Assembly: GCA_025330725.1 (NCBI GenBank)
Contig: JAIWND010000007.1
Span: forward strand, 124,001 to 188,000
Reading direction: 5' to 3'
Source of the DNA: Chlamydoabsidia padenii
Taxonomy: Eukaryota; Mucoromycota; Mucoromycetes; Mucorales; Cunninghamellaceae
DNA: 64,000 bases
Both the position numbers and the translations under genes were made by a program. Position 1 is the first letter of the stretch, and each line of letters opens with the position of its first letter. The notes below the pieces were generated by a model. That model worked only from the letters and a program-made list of their open reading frames with translations, had not been told where the DNA came from and searched no databases. Positions 36,697 through 47,938 of this stretch are shown here, in pieces.

Positions 36697-37915
36697 CTAA
36701 AATTTAAAGACTTGATCAGTCAGTTTACTAACAGATCTTGGTGGATTGTAGCCCAGTTCGATCGTGGCCTAAAATAAAAAAAACACAGTCAATTCATGAC
36801 ACCCCATTCGTTTTTTTTGGTGTTACCTTTTCAACATCCATCATCATAGAAGGAGGACCACAAAGTAAAAGTTGAATATCATCAGCAGGAGGAGGCATCC
36901 AAGTCGCCAATGTTTCCTTTGTCACAAACCCTATGCCTTGTTCCCAATCTTTAGGAGGAAGTGCTAGTGTGTGATGGACCCGGAATTGATGAGCATATTG
37001 CCTTTCTAGTCGATCCAATTCTGTCTTGAGTAGGATATCTTCCATTGAGTTATTAGCATAGATCAGAGTGAGTTTCGTCTTGTCTTTAGGGTTCCGTAAA
37101 GTTGCCTTGATAATCGGAAGCATAGGGGTGATGCCAGTACCACCTTGTTTTGAAGAAAAAAAAAAAGTGTGTGTCTTAGTTATCCACATTAAAGAGTTTC
37201 TGTGTTTCTTGTTTTTTTGTTTTTTTTTACCTGCAATCATTCCTATTTCCTTCATTACATTGGGTGTATAAGAATAAGCACCTTTTGGACCCTGCACGCT
37301 GATCGAATCACCTGGTTCAAGCCCTGCCATATATTTCGATACGATTCCATCAGGGTATGTCTAAAACAAGATACCCTTTTCCCATTAATATTCCAGTATA
37401 CTTTTAGCCCCTTTTGTCATCCCTTATACTGTACCTTGATCACTAAATCAAAGTGGCCTTTTGTTTCATTCCCAGTTGTTGGGGTATAGTTTCGGACCAC
37501 GTCTTCGCCATCAATGGTGGTGATGACTGATATATGTTGACCAATCGGTAGACCAAGGACATCAGTACTTTTAGGAAGTGCGAATCGATATCTATTACAC
37601 AGTGTAAACAGTGAGTAGTCAGCGTCATAATAATGGATGATGACTTACAAGCTTGTGTTATGATTGATATTGATCTTTTCAATCAGCTTGAATTTCCTTG
37701 TAATGTGCTGATCCAGAATACGAGTAGGCTCTACAATAAAAAGAAATAAAGATGGTTAGACTTGTGTATCAAAGGATGTTTGAGGTCTTACTTCTTGACG
37801 CATAATAGTACCAAGCCAAAGACATTATAGCAGCCGTACACGTAGTTCCCAAGATGAGAGGATCGGCCAAAATACTATAGACAGTCCGAATAGAAGCAGG
37901 AGCCCTAGGTGCCAT
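36697..37915 (-). CDS. NADH-cytochrome b5 reductase (MCR1/CBR1 type)
   Basis: Five to six exons. The ATG at 37915 gives [20 protein letters not shown], a membrane anchor ([20 protein letters not shown]), then the FAD domain (RYRFALP..., [20 protein letters not shown] with the RxYTP FAD motif, and GPKGAYSY) and the NADH domain ([42 protein letters not shown]). The end is KLTDQVFKF, the typical C-terminal phenylalanine. It passes electrons from NADH to cytochrome b5 for sterol/fatty-acid modification. The N-terminal anchor fits either outer mitochondrial membrane or ER; the location cannot be decided here. Confidence 0.95.
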
Positions 37916-38005
37916 TAATGTTAAAGTCGAATGATGATAAAGAATGAGAAAAATAAAATCCCCCACCCCACTTTTTTTATTTTCTGTCCAAACTGTCCAC
38001 GTGAA

Positions 38006-38018
38006 TCGGGATTTGAAA
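38006..38018 (+). promoter_or_regulatory. Recurrent promoter motif, cytochrome b5 reductase gene
   Basis: TCGGGATTTGAAA, 91 bp upstream of the ATG at 37915, reading opposite to the gene. Confidence 0.55.
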
Positions 38019-38032
38019 CTGACTTTTACGAA

Positions 38033-39589
38033 CTAGGATGACATTACAAGTGACAAGAGAGTAAGACAAAGAGTAATAAATGTCATATTAGGTAAATTAT
38101 CAAGAGCAGTAGAAGTAGTCGATCCATTTCCTTTCTTATTATTATCAAGCTCATTAGGATCACGTACAAAGGTAGCATCATCCGCCTCCTTGCTATTACT
38201 AGGGGAAGATCCTTCCGTGGGGAGTTTGGCATTAGGATCATCAAGAGTGGGGTAAGACCATTTTTCTTCCCAATAAGGATGTGCTTCACCAATACATTGA
38301 TGAATGGGCATGACATTAAATGTCTTTTGTAAAACAGGTAACCATTTCTCCGCCATTTCAATGGTAGCATTACTATTTTCATGTTCCTACACAAGAGAGA
38401 TGGTCAATCACATCTGATAATATGTTGTTATTTTTTTTTTCTTACCAAAGTAATATGACCATGTTCTTCTTTCACTTGTTTATCTAAACGAGCATCTATC
38501 CATTTTTGAAAGTACCCATTCACAACTTCGGTGGAAAGAGTACCACCTGCAGGCGTACCATGCTAATTGGACGAAAAAGGGAATTGTTCAAACCCCGCGC
38601 GCATGAATTTTTTTTTTTTTTTTTTTTGCTTCCTTACCAAGTTCCAATCAAATGAATCTTGATCCCATAAGAATGTGCGCATTCCCATTTGCCATGCAAT
38701 GGCTCTCACTCGATCATCGACATCACCATAGGGAGGTCTCCAACATTTGGGTGTAACACCTGTTACTTCTTTGATGGCGCGAAGAGTCCAATACAACTGA
38801 GCCACGACTTCCGCATTAGTCAATGTCGTCATTTGTGGATGTGACCAAGTATGTGAGCAAATGGTATGACCATCATTTAATGCTCTTTGTGCGGCATCCG
38901 GGAATTTAATCACATTTGATCCTACAACTTGATACAACATTGTTTAGGCCAAGGGAGGTTCTACCTCTCTCTTTTTTTTTTTTCCCTTGATACTTACAGA
39001 ATAAAGTTGCTTTTTGATTGCCATTCTTTAAAAGGTAATTATAAAACCGAGGTTGATCATGGGCTTTATCTTCTACAGTGACAGGAAACCATTTCTTATA
39101 CGGCCCATCATCATAATTCAATCCCCAATCACCGGCACGGGGACAATAATAAATATCTTCAGGTAAATAATCCACCTTGGGTTTTTTACATGTCGAAGCT
39201 GACCACCAACAATCTGGATCAGCTCGGGAATCATAATGGGATCGGTCAAGGGCGAAATTCTCGACTTTGCGGGGTTCAATCTCCGGTACTTTGTTCCAAT
39301 CGATATCCTCCATGACTTTTTGTATCTCGGGATGATCGGTAGGTGGTTTTTCAAGGGGTGCGGGATATTTTGAAATGTCGAGATGAACAGCCAAGTAGGC
39401 GAGATCAGTGGTGGGTCGAACATCCTCTTCTTTGGGGTAGTGTTTGACTAGCATATGGTTGGTGGGCATGGCAACATGTGTAAGCCATGTGGGTGATGAT
39501 TGGGCGAGTAGTTCGCATAAACCGAGTTGAGCTAAAAATGATAATGCAATTATGCCTAAAGGCCATCTATGTGATGATATCAGTACCAT
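38033..39589 (-). CDS. GPI-anchored chitin deacetylase (polysaccharide deacetylase)
   Basis: Four exons. The ATG at 39589 begins a signal peptide (MVLISSHRWPLGIIALSFLA). A long N-terminal region (CWWSASTCKKPKVDYLPEDI, then WGLNYDDGPYKKW) leads into the CE4 NodB domain. NYDDGP carries the catalytic aspartate and metal-ligand aspartate (usual TFDDGP altered to NYDDGP). SHTWSHPQM carries the HxxxH metal ligands, and CWRPPYGDVDDRV and FLWDQDSFDW complete the active site. A Ser/Asn-rich linker and a hydrophobic C-terminus (MTFITLCLTLLSLVMSS) indicate a GPI anchor. It converts chitin to chitosan at the wall, a prominent activity in Mucorales walls (family knowledge). A motif-like TTCAAACCCCGCG sits inside an intron (38587). 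Confidence 0.94.
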
Positions 39590-39797
39590 TTTGTAACAAC
39601 AATAAAATGGGAAGAGGTAACAGTAATAATATATATAGAAATATAAAAGTGAGAGACCCAACATGTTCACATTTGTATGTTTTTTCCGTAAAGACACAAA
39701 CAATCCTATATGACACATGTACATACACATCCAGTTTATTCCATCCAATATGTATATATAATGATATAAACTACGCTAAAACTATATTATATTATCC

Positions 39798-42318
39798 TTA
39801 AGTGTTGTTTGTATATTGACCTTCAAAATCCTTTTGTTGCTGTTGCTGCTGTTGCTGTTGCTGTAAACGTTGCATCATCATCATTACATTTTGATAATTC
39901 CCGGATCCATCGTCTGCTGGAGATTGTTGCTGTTGTTGTTGATTATACATATTCATGTTAGCCATCATAGCAGGGTTGAGCATCATGGATGGATTAATCA
40001 TACCATTCATCAGATCTGAAGGATTCATGGCACCGTTATGATTGATATCATTGTCCATGTTTGTTGGTACTGTATCCATTGTCGATGTCCGTGTATTCAT
40101 CATGTTTGTTGGTGTGGAGGGTGTTGATGAAGAGGACGAAGGTGTCATCATGGCTCGATTAGGTGACATGGATGATTTCATTGGTGATTGTTGTTGGTTC
40201 ATGGCCGATGGATTCATATAATTATTTAGCATCATATCGGGTGTCATACTGCCAGCAGATGTCATTGGTATTGATAATCCCATATTGGCAGCATTCATCA
40301 TAGCCTGTTGTTGTTGCTGTTGTTGTTGCTGCTGCTGCTGCTGTGCCATTTGCTGTGCTTGTGCTTGCCTGAATAAGAGTTGTGGATCCATACCGTTCAT
40401 CATCATAGGATTATTGTTGTTCATTGGTGTTGACATACCGTTAAGACCCGATGATTGAAGTTTTGCTGCCATTTGTTGTTGCTGATACATTTGTTGTTGT
40501 CTGAGTGCTGCCATCATCTGTTGTTGCCTGAGATTTGGTTGTTGTTGTTGTGGATTAAGAGGTTGTGCTTGTTGTAAGTTACTATTAGGTTGAACAGATG
40601 GTTGTTGATGATGTATTTGTGGAGTAGTCTGCTGGTGCATTTGTGGAGTTCGTTGCTGGTGCATCTGTGGAGTGGTTTGTTGTTGCTGATGTTGCATTTG
40701 TGGAGTGGGTTGTTGATGTTGCATTTGTGGAGTAGATTGTTGCGACATGTGTGGTGTACCATATTGTTGCATTTGAGGTGTACCTTGGTGTTGCATTTGA
40801 GGTGTACCTTGGTGTTGCATTTGTGGAGTTCCTTGATGTTGCATTTGTGGTGTGCCCTGATGTTGCATTTGTGGTGTGCCTTGAGGTGTACCTTGATGTT
40901 GGACTTGTGGAGAAGATTGTTGTTGATGTTGATGCTGTTGTGGAGTTTGAGGCTGAGAATGTAATCGTTCTGAGCCAACAGGTGAAGAAGATGAAGCTGG
41001 TATTCTAGTAGGTGCAGATGGAGCTACAGGTTGGGATTGTTGTTGTTGGTTATATGGTGATCCTATCGTGTTATTGTTGTTGTTGTTGTTGTTGTTATTT
41101 GTTGCGAAGAGAGCTTTTACAGCTGCTAATCGTTGTTGAATCCTAACTGCAATGTCATTTTTTGGTGGTGGTAAATCAGACAGATCAGGAGGCGTCGGTG
41201 TTTTATAATCCTATAGAATAAATCATGTTAAAAACGTCATAATTCCCCCCCCCTCTCTCTCTCTCTCTTGGTTTAATCGTCAACTTACATCGCCAGGTTT
41301 CACCATAGATATATCCGCCATCGTTGCTAGATAAGTCAAGTTCGATTGAAGCCTTACTTGGTATCTATAAATCATTATCATTAAAAAAGTAAAAGTTAGT
41401 ATTCATATTCCCACAAATAATCAATTGTCGTCATCCTTACAACGGCATTTCTGGATCTTGCTGATCGGTCTGTTGCTTTTGAATACATAAACGAATGATT
41501 TCTTGGTTCATACCAAGTACCTATGTTAAAAAAAAAAAGGACAAATATTATATGATTAGTACTTTTTTTTTCCCACTATTGTTGTTATTACTATTTACCA
41601 TTTCCACTCTTTTAGCATTGATATCATTATCCTGTCGTTTTGATGTATCGTTCACTGGAACATTAGTGATCAAATCAGTATCAGGTTTTACAGCAGTAGT
41701 AGGTGACACTGTTGGTTGTTTTTGTTGAGGCATCATTTGTTGGGGTGTCATAGGTCGCGGTTGTTGTTGTTGTTGTTGTTGTTGCTGAGGAGGAGTTTGT
41801 TGTTGTTGTTGTTGTTGTTGTTGCCTCTGCTGTTGTTGCATTTGGAGCTGAAGTTGTTGTTGCTGTAAAAACTGCTGCTGACGTTGTTGTTGCATCATAA
41901 AGAATTGTTGACGTTGAGATTCATCCATACGTTGCAGCATCATCTGCTGTTGTTGTTGCTGTTGTTGCTGTTGTTGTTTAGCTAACCAAGCTTGTTGAGA
42001 CATGTTTGCGGGAGGACGAAAGTTACCGTTGGTGGGAGTAGAATTAGCTACCCTTTGTTGTTCCATAGCAGAAGACAAGACATTGGTATCCATATAATGA
42101 GGAGAATGAGTTGCAGGTGATCCAGTTGAAGAAGAAGGAGTGGCATACATTTGTGCTTGTTTCGCGGCCAAGAACGCTTGTTGTTGTTGAAGTGGTAGCC
42201 TTTGCAAGTTATTGGGATCCGCCACAAGTTGATCAAAGTTAGCCAGGTTGGATGCATCAGGTATCGGGTTAGCATTATACCCATATGGGCTATTCTGAGT
42301 ACCTGGAAAAGGATTCAT
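39798..42318 (-). CDS. SS18/SSXT-domain protein, Gln-rich (putative SWI/SNF-associated)
   Basis: Four exons (first 41599-42318, last ending at 39798). The ATG at 42318 gives MNPFPGTQNSPYGYNANPIP. Between two very long Gln-rich regions lies a compact helical block: VLGMNQEIIRLCIQKQQTDQ, then PEMPLYQVRLQSNLTYLATM, then ADIS. This matches the SSXT/SNH pattern of human SS18 and plant GIF proteins (NxxLIRxxIEYQ...RLQSNLxYLAxIAD). SS18 is a subunit of SWI/SNF (BAF) complexes. The C-terminal part has a tandem octapeptide of type QGTPQMQH, over nine degenerate copies, encoded at about 40620-40900. Gln runs reach 9-12. The SWI/SNF role is inferred from the domain. Confidence 0.85.
40620..40900 (-). 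repeat. In-gene 24-bp minisatellite encoding QGTPQMQH
   Basis: Consecutive 24-bp units (on plus, TTGTGGAGTTCCTTGATGTTGC-like) encode TPQMQHQG repeats, degenerating towards the 5' coding end into TPQMHQQ. CAG/CAA alternation keeps the Gln runs from being a pure microsatellite. Confidence 0.8.
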
Positions 42319-42426
42319 AAAAAAAGGTAGAAAGTGTATAGACAAGGGGGTGTGTGTGGGGGGGGAAAGGAAAAAAGGAGTCCAAGAAAAAAAAAAAAAT
42401 ATTTTCTCCTCTTCTATGGTCGAAAA

Positions 42427-42440
42427 TTTCAAATCCCGCC
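42427..42440 (-). promoter_or_regulatory. Recurrent promoter motif, SS18-like gene
   Basis: GGCGGGATTTGAAA on the minus strand, 109 bp upstream of the ATG at 42318 and in its orientation. Confidence 0.6.
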
Positions 42441-42645
42441 ATTGAGCTCATTCACTTCATGTGCCTCCCCCCATTGGCGTGTATGGCTGGGATTGAAACT
42501 GATTGGATGTGTATGGCTTAATAAGGATCATCCTTTGGTAACTCATCTTTTCACTTTTTTTTTTTCTTTTGATTCGTTTGATAGTATGGGAGAAAAGGAC
42601 ACCAATGAATGTGACAAACCCTTTCGTGAAACAAATCATGAATTA

Positions 42646-42658
42646 TTTCAAATTCCGC
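42646..42658 (-). promoter_or_regulatory. Recurrent promoter motif, TOK channel gene
   Basis: TTTCAAATTCCGC on plus, about 144 bp upstream of the channel ATG at 42802. Together with 42427 it makes a two-motif divergent promoter. Confidence 0.5.
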
Positions 42659-42801
42659 TTTTTTCTTTTTGGTCATGACAGCTTTCGCGAAATTAACGCA
42701 CAGGACACATCAAAGATCTGAGAGAGAATTAATAAATAGCTCTCTTTCTTTCTTTATCTTCTCTTTCTTCTTCTTCCCTTTTCATCTGACTTTATTCATT
42801 C

Positions 42802-44961
42802 ATGCAGAAAATGATGATTCACAATGATGATGCCCATATAAAGAAAAGTAACTCTAATGATATCAACATCCAGAACAATGATCTATCCATTCGCTTTGCT
42901 TTCCCGGAACGACCATCAAATCAAGACTATTCTCACCTTGCTTCTTCTTCTGGATGCACTTTATCTTGTTATCATCGATGGTGCAAATTTGATCATTGGG
43001 CGGAGTTTCCTTATTTTATTGCTTCACTCTTTACGATCATCAGCACTTTTGTCACTGTACGAGCTATAGGTACGTAATAAAAGAAAAACACCAATAGTAA
43101 AATGAAACAAGAAAAAAAAAACTAATTGTTTGATTCATAATATATATATACTAGTCGTTAATGGCTACCTCGTCGATCATTCTTCTTGGGACGGCACAGG
43201 TCATCATTACGATCAACAGCCTGTGGTGTTTTTGAACCTATTCGAAACATGTTTGGTGTCACTGTCATTGATTTGTGGATTGCTTACTTGTCTATCGATT
43301 ATATTGAAGGCTTTTATTTATTCTGATTCACTGTCAAGACTGTGTACTCTATTTGCTTTTATCAATGGTAAGAAGGATCCATCATGCACTGTGGCGGGAT
43401 TTGAAAATTAACCTTTTTAAAATAAAAAAAAACCCACTCACCCTTTTTATTTAAATAGCTTCTTGTTTACTTTTAACAAGTATTCTTTTTTACAACCGAA
43501 CTCTTGATCTTATTGAATCGTCAAGTCATTATGCCTACTCTAGGGGCTTTTATAGTTGCTCGGCTTCAGGTGTATTAATGTTGGTAGCCTTTTGTGGATT
43601 CGTTTGCGACAGATGCCTCGATCCCCCCGACACTGGTCCTTTATCCATCATGTTAAAAGCCATGGTCTTGCCAAGTGTAATGTATTGCACCACTCTCATC
43701 TTTGGCACACTAGTATTGATTCGACTGGAACATTGGGAATACAGTCAAGCCATGATGTTTTGCGCGACTGCTTTGACTACCATCGGGTACGGGGACGTGG
43801 TACCAATAACGCCGACGGGACGAATCTTCTTCTTGGTATATGCAACGGTGGGTATAGGTGTGGTGGGATACTTTTTATTATCATTGCGTGCAGTTATGAT
43901 CAATGGCTCATCGGCAAATCTGGTCATGAAAGTCAATCTCTTGCGGGTAGAATCATTACACACGTTTACTCGGGCGCAAAGACAACGACAAAGGCAACGA
44001 CGAACACCATTTCAACAGCAAAAGAATCCTTCAACCATACCAGACACGGGGGATTCAGGGGTATCAAATAAAAGGGTAGGTGATGCCTTTTCATTAAAAC
44101 AACAACAACTCTCCCAGCAGCAATCCATCGGCGGTCTTTCTACTTTTAGCAATTATACCTTGGCCAATCTATTGAATGAAGAATGTCGACAGAAATGGGT
44201 ACATATTGTCACTTATTCCGGTGTAGGGCGGATGGCAATTCTCTTTGGTTTGACATGGTTTGGTGGTGCAGCTATCTTTTGTGGACTCGAAGAACATTGG
44301 ACTTATCTTGATGGGTTGTACTTTTCTTTTGCAACTCTATCGACTATCGGATTTGGTGATTTGGTCCCACAGACAGCAGTAAGTAAAAGATTGAATGATC
44401 CTATTTTTAACTCACACTTCCATGTACATACATCGTTTTAGGCTGCACAGGAATTTTGGTTTGTCTATATAATCATCTCTATTGCTGTTGCTGCTTATTT
44501 TATCAGCATGCTTGGTGATGTTCTTGCCGAAAAACTATTGATCGACAATGATGGAATAGACGATCACTCAATGATTGACAACAATGATGATGATGAAGGC
44601 GACAATGACAATAATGACCAATATAGATATACAGCTACGGGTGAAATGATGGAAGGTGGTAATCTATTCAGGCACGACCCATTGGCATCAAACTCACATC
44701 AGGAAACGTCAGATATGCAATCAACTACAAATCAAGGATCGACATCGTCACTTTATCAGTCAACACGACACTGCAACAATCATCAACCAAGGCCCTATGA
44801 TTATGGATCGATACGGTATGCCAGTAATGACGATGCGGCTTGCAGAAAAAAGGTATATAAACAACTATTGTATATATCTTATTGAATACTAACTTGCTTT
44901 GATATAGAGCAAGTATTCCAAACATTTACCTTTGGCTGTCACTGGTGCTCATTGTTGCTAA
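42802..44961 (+). CDS. TOK1-type outward-rectifier K+ channel (8 TM, two pores)
   Basis: Five exons. After a hydrophilic N-terminus (about 60 residues) come several membrane segments (YFIASLFTIISTFVTVRAIG, NLFETCLVSLSLICGLLTCL, ASCLLLTSILFY, VLMLVAFCGFVCD). Two pore loops each carry a K+ selectivity filter: ATALTTIGYGDVVPIT and FATLSTIGFGDLVPQT, each followed by an inner helix. Eight predicted TM segments with tandem pores is the fungal TOK architecture, at the plasma membrane. A basic, Gln-rich loop (RQRQRQRRTPFQQQK) separates the pores, and an acidic Asp/Asn-rich C-tail follows. An exact promoter-like motif (GCGGGATTTGAAA) occurs at 43394 inside the second intron. Confidence 0.94.
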
Positions 44962-45146
44962 ATTTGGATCTCTCACACACACACACACACATTTTTAACC
45001 CCCGCCCTTATAAAAAAAAAAAGAATCCCGCTCACCCCATTCTCTCTTTCTCTCTCTTCCTCTTCCTTCCTATCTTTATATTTGGTAAGCATTTACTATC
45101 CAACACTATATACCTCTTATATACCTATACCAACTCTTTGTGTTTT

Positions 45147-46373
45147 ATGGCTTCATCGTTTAACCACGTTACTTATCAACCACTTCCATCTTCACCTTCC
45201 TCCTCTTCCGCCTTCACTACCCAAGGCATGTCCTCCACCAAGAAAAAGGACCCAGAACTGGACGAAGAGATCCTTGATGATCCACTTCCTTCCTTTGACC
45301 AAGAACCAGCCAAAGCTACCTTCTTTGTTTATATTCTTGTCTTTTGTGTCTGTGTAGGTGGTTTCCTCTTTGGCTATGATACTGGTGGTAAGTTCATCCC
45401 ACAAACGAAGAATTCACAATTAACTCTCTCTTTTTTTTTTTTTTTCCTTCAACTTTATATCTGTTCATTTAGTCATATCCGGCGCTTTACAACCTATTCA
45501 AGATGAATTCCACCTTAGTACTGTAGATAAAGAACTTATCGTGGGTGCTACTACGTTTGGTGCTATCTTTGGCGGCTTCTTTGCGGGAATGGTAAGAAGA
45601 ATGAAAAATACTCAAGATCATTCAAGATCATTGCGAAACTAATCACGATCTTTAACTGACTCTTTTGACTTTGTAGTATTCTGACAAGTTTGGACGCAAG
45701 GTATGGACCTACTGAATCTTTATTTCTCTTCCCTTCATACTTACCTTTCTTTGTTTATGTTTATCTAGCGATTGATTCTCTTTGCTTCGGTAGTTTTTAT
45801 TGTTGGTGCTCTTTTACTGGCATTAGCTCCCAACTTTGCTTGTCTTTTAGTAGGACGACTGGTGGTTGGTGTTGGCGTTGGCGTTGCGTCTATGATAGTA
45901 CCGGTTTATGTCAGTAAGTAGTTGTATTGCATTGTATTAGGGACCTTCTTATACTAACCTTTCTGTTTACCTTTTTTTCAGGTGAAATCGCTCCCAAGAA
46001 TATCCGTGGACAATTAACAACACTCAATACTCTTGTCATCACCTTTGGACAAGTGATTGCCTATGTCATCAACATTGCCTTCTCAAATGTAGATCAAGGT
46101 TGGCGGTATATGTTTGGGCTTGCTGGTATTCCTGCTCTGTTCCAGTTGGTGGTCATGCCTTTTCTCCCCGAATCACCTCGTCACTTGGTCATCACTGGTA
46201 AAAAGAAACAAGCTAAAAAGGTCATTCAGAAAATCTATGGGGATAGTGTCAGTGATGCTTTTATCGACAATGAAATCGCCATTATCTCGGATGATATCAG
46301 TGTCAGTCGTGCAGGTCAATTCAAGGACTTCAAGTTGGCCGAACACTATAAACCACTGATTATAGGTAAATAT

Positions 46374-46408
<35 letters not shown>

Positions 46409-47279
46409 AGGATCTCCATACTAACAAATCATTCTATCTTTAGCATGTATATTACAAGCAGCACAACAATTATCTGGATTTAATGCAGCAATGTATTACG
46501 CGGCGACGATCTTACAAATGGCAGGATTCCGAAGCAACCAAAACTCAACCAGTGTAGCGATTATAGTAGCGGCAACCAACATGGTATTTACTATGGTGGC
46601 GGTGGCGGTGATCGATCGCATTGGCCGACGAAGGATGCTTGTAGTCACCATGCTAACGATGATTGCTGGGCTGATTGCATTAGGTGCAACCTTTGGTGTA
46701 CAACAAGGCTTTATCCCAAAACAAGACACTTGCGGTGGTTATGCGACTCATTGTGCACGGTGTGTGATTGATACTGGATGTGGATGGTCAACAAGTCAAG
46801 ATACCTGTGTTGCCTTGGCCAGTCATGATCCCAACGATATCTTCTCAAGTCCGACGGGTTGCCCTCCTCGTAGTAATGATCATGCCATCACGGGGATTCT
46901 CATCACTGCTCTGATTGTTTATGTGGCCAGTTATGCTCTTGGATTAGGGTATGCACCTTGGCTGATCCAAAGTGAAATCTTTACAACCTCAATGCGTGGC
47001 AAGGCGAATGGGATATCGACGGCTGTCAATTGGATTTGTAATCTGATCATCTCCACCACCTTCTTGACAATGACTGATACGATGACCACGGGGGGTACTT
47101 ACTTTTTTTATGCGGGGCTGTCTATTGTCCTGTATATTCTGATTTGCTTCTTGGTACCCGAAGTAAGTACACACTCTGCCTTCTCTCTCTCCCAACACTT
47201 TTACTCATTTTCTCTCTTTTATAATTAGACTGCCAATCGGACTTTGGAAGAAGTGCATCAAGCATTTATGAAACAGTAA
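45147..47279 (+). CDS. Proton/myo-inositol cotransporter (ITR/HMIT-type major facilitator)
   Basis: About seven exons. The ATG at 45147 gives MASSFNHVTYQPLPSSPSSS. Twelve TM helices with sugar-porter motifs: GGFLFGYDTGVISGAL, DKFGRKRLIL, PVYVSEIAPKNIRG, PESPRHLV, AAQQLSGFNAAMYYAATIL, DRIGRRRMLV, YAPWLIQSEIFTTSMRGKAN and PETANRTLEE. Between TM9 and TM10 is a cysteine-rich lumenal/extracellular domain (CGGYATHCARCVIDTGCGWS to GCPPRS), a PSI-like insert characteristic of inositol transporters such as HMIT and plant INT2. This favours myo-inositol over hexose. Several introns carry long homopolymers, including A29 near 46376. It begins 186 bp after the K+ channel gene and is co-oriented. Confidence 0.92.
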
Positions 47280-47938
47280 TGGTTTAGTAGTAGACATTTG
47301 GCCATCTTTGATTTATCTTTTATTGTAGTATATTTTTTACGTTTGTATATCTCCCCTTTCCCCTATTTATATATCTTTTTTTTTATGAACCTATCTAGTA
47401 CTTTTTTGCTTTGATCTCCACATTAATAAAAATCAATTATCTCTCGTTGTATCATCATTCAAAAGTCCTGTTGTTGTTTGTAAATGATATCTCGATGCTA
47501 TCCTGATGTTTGGTGTCGTGATTTATTTATGCATGTCGGGGGAAGGGTTTTTATCTTTTAGGAGCACTACAGTATACTGTAATGTCTCTTTCTGTCCATA
47601 CATAATCAATAAACCGTGTAGATAGTCTTATCGAATCTGAAAAGGATTCAAAAGGAGAAGGCAAAAGACACATTGATTATTGTTGTAAAACAGAGGTAAA
47701 GATACATTTTATTATCAGTAGAGAGTTTCAATATTAAAAAAAAGGGGGGGGTGAAGTCAAACGCCAAAAAGAAGTGTATCATGCAAATTTATAGGTTGAC
47801 ATAGTTGGAAGATGTATGCGTATATATATATGTATATATATATTGTGTAAGGCAGATAAAGGATGATTTAACTAGAATAAAACAAGTGATGATAATACAA
47901 GGTAATGATAAAGACAAAGGGTGGGTAGCACCATTCAA
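47280..47938. other. Convergent spacer
   Basis: Between the transporter and ARS2 stops. Contains AATAAA-like sites (about 47426) and a TATATA-rich tract (47821-47844). No gene. Confidence 0.55.
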
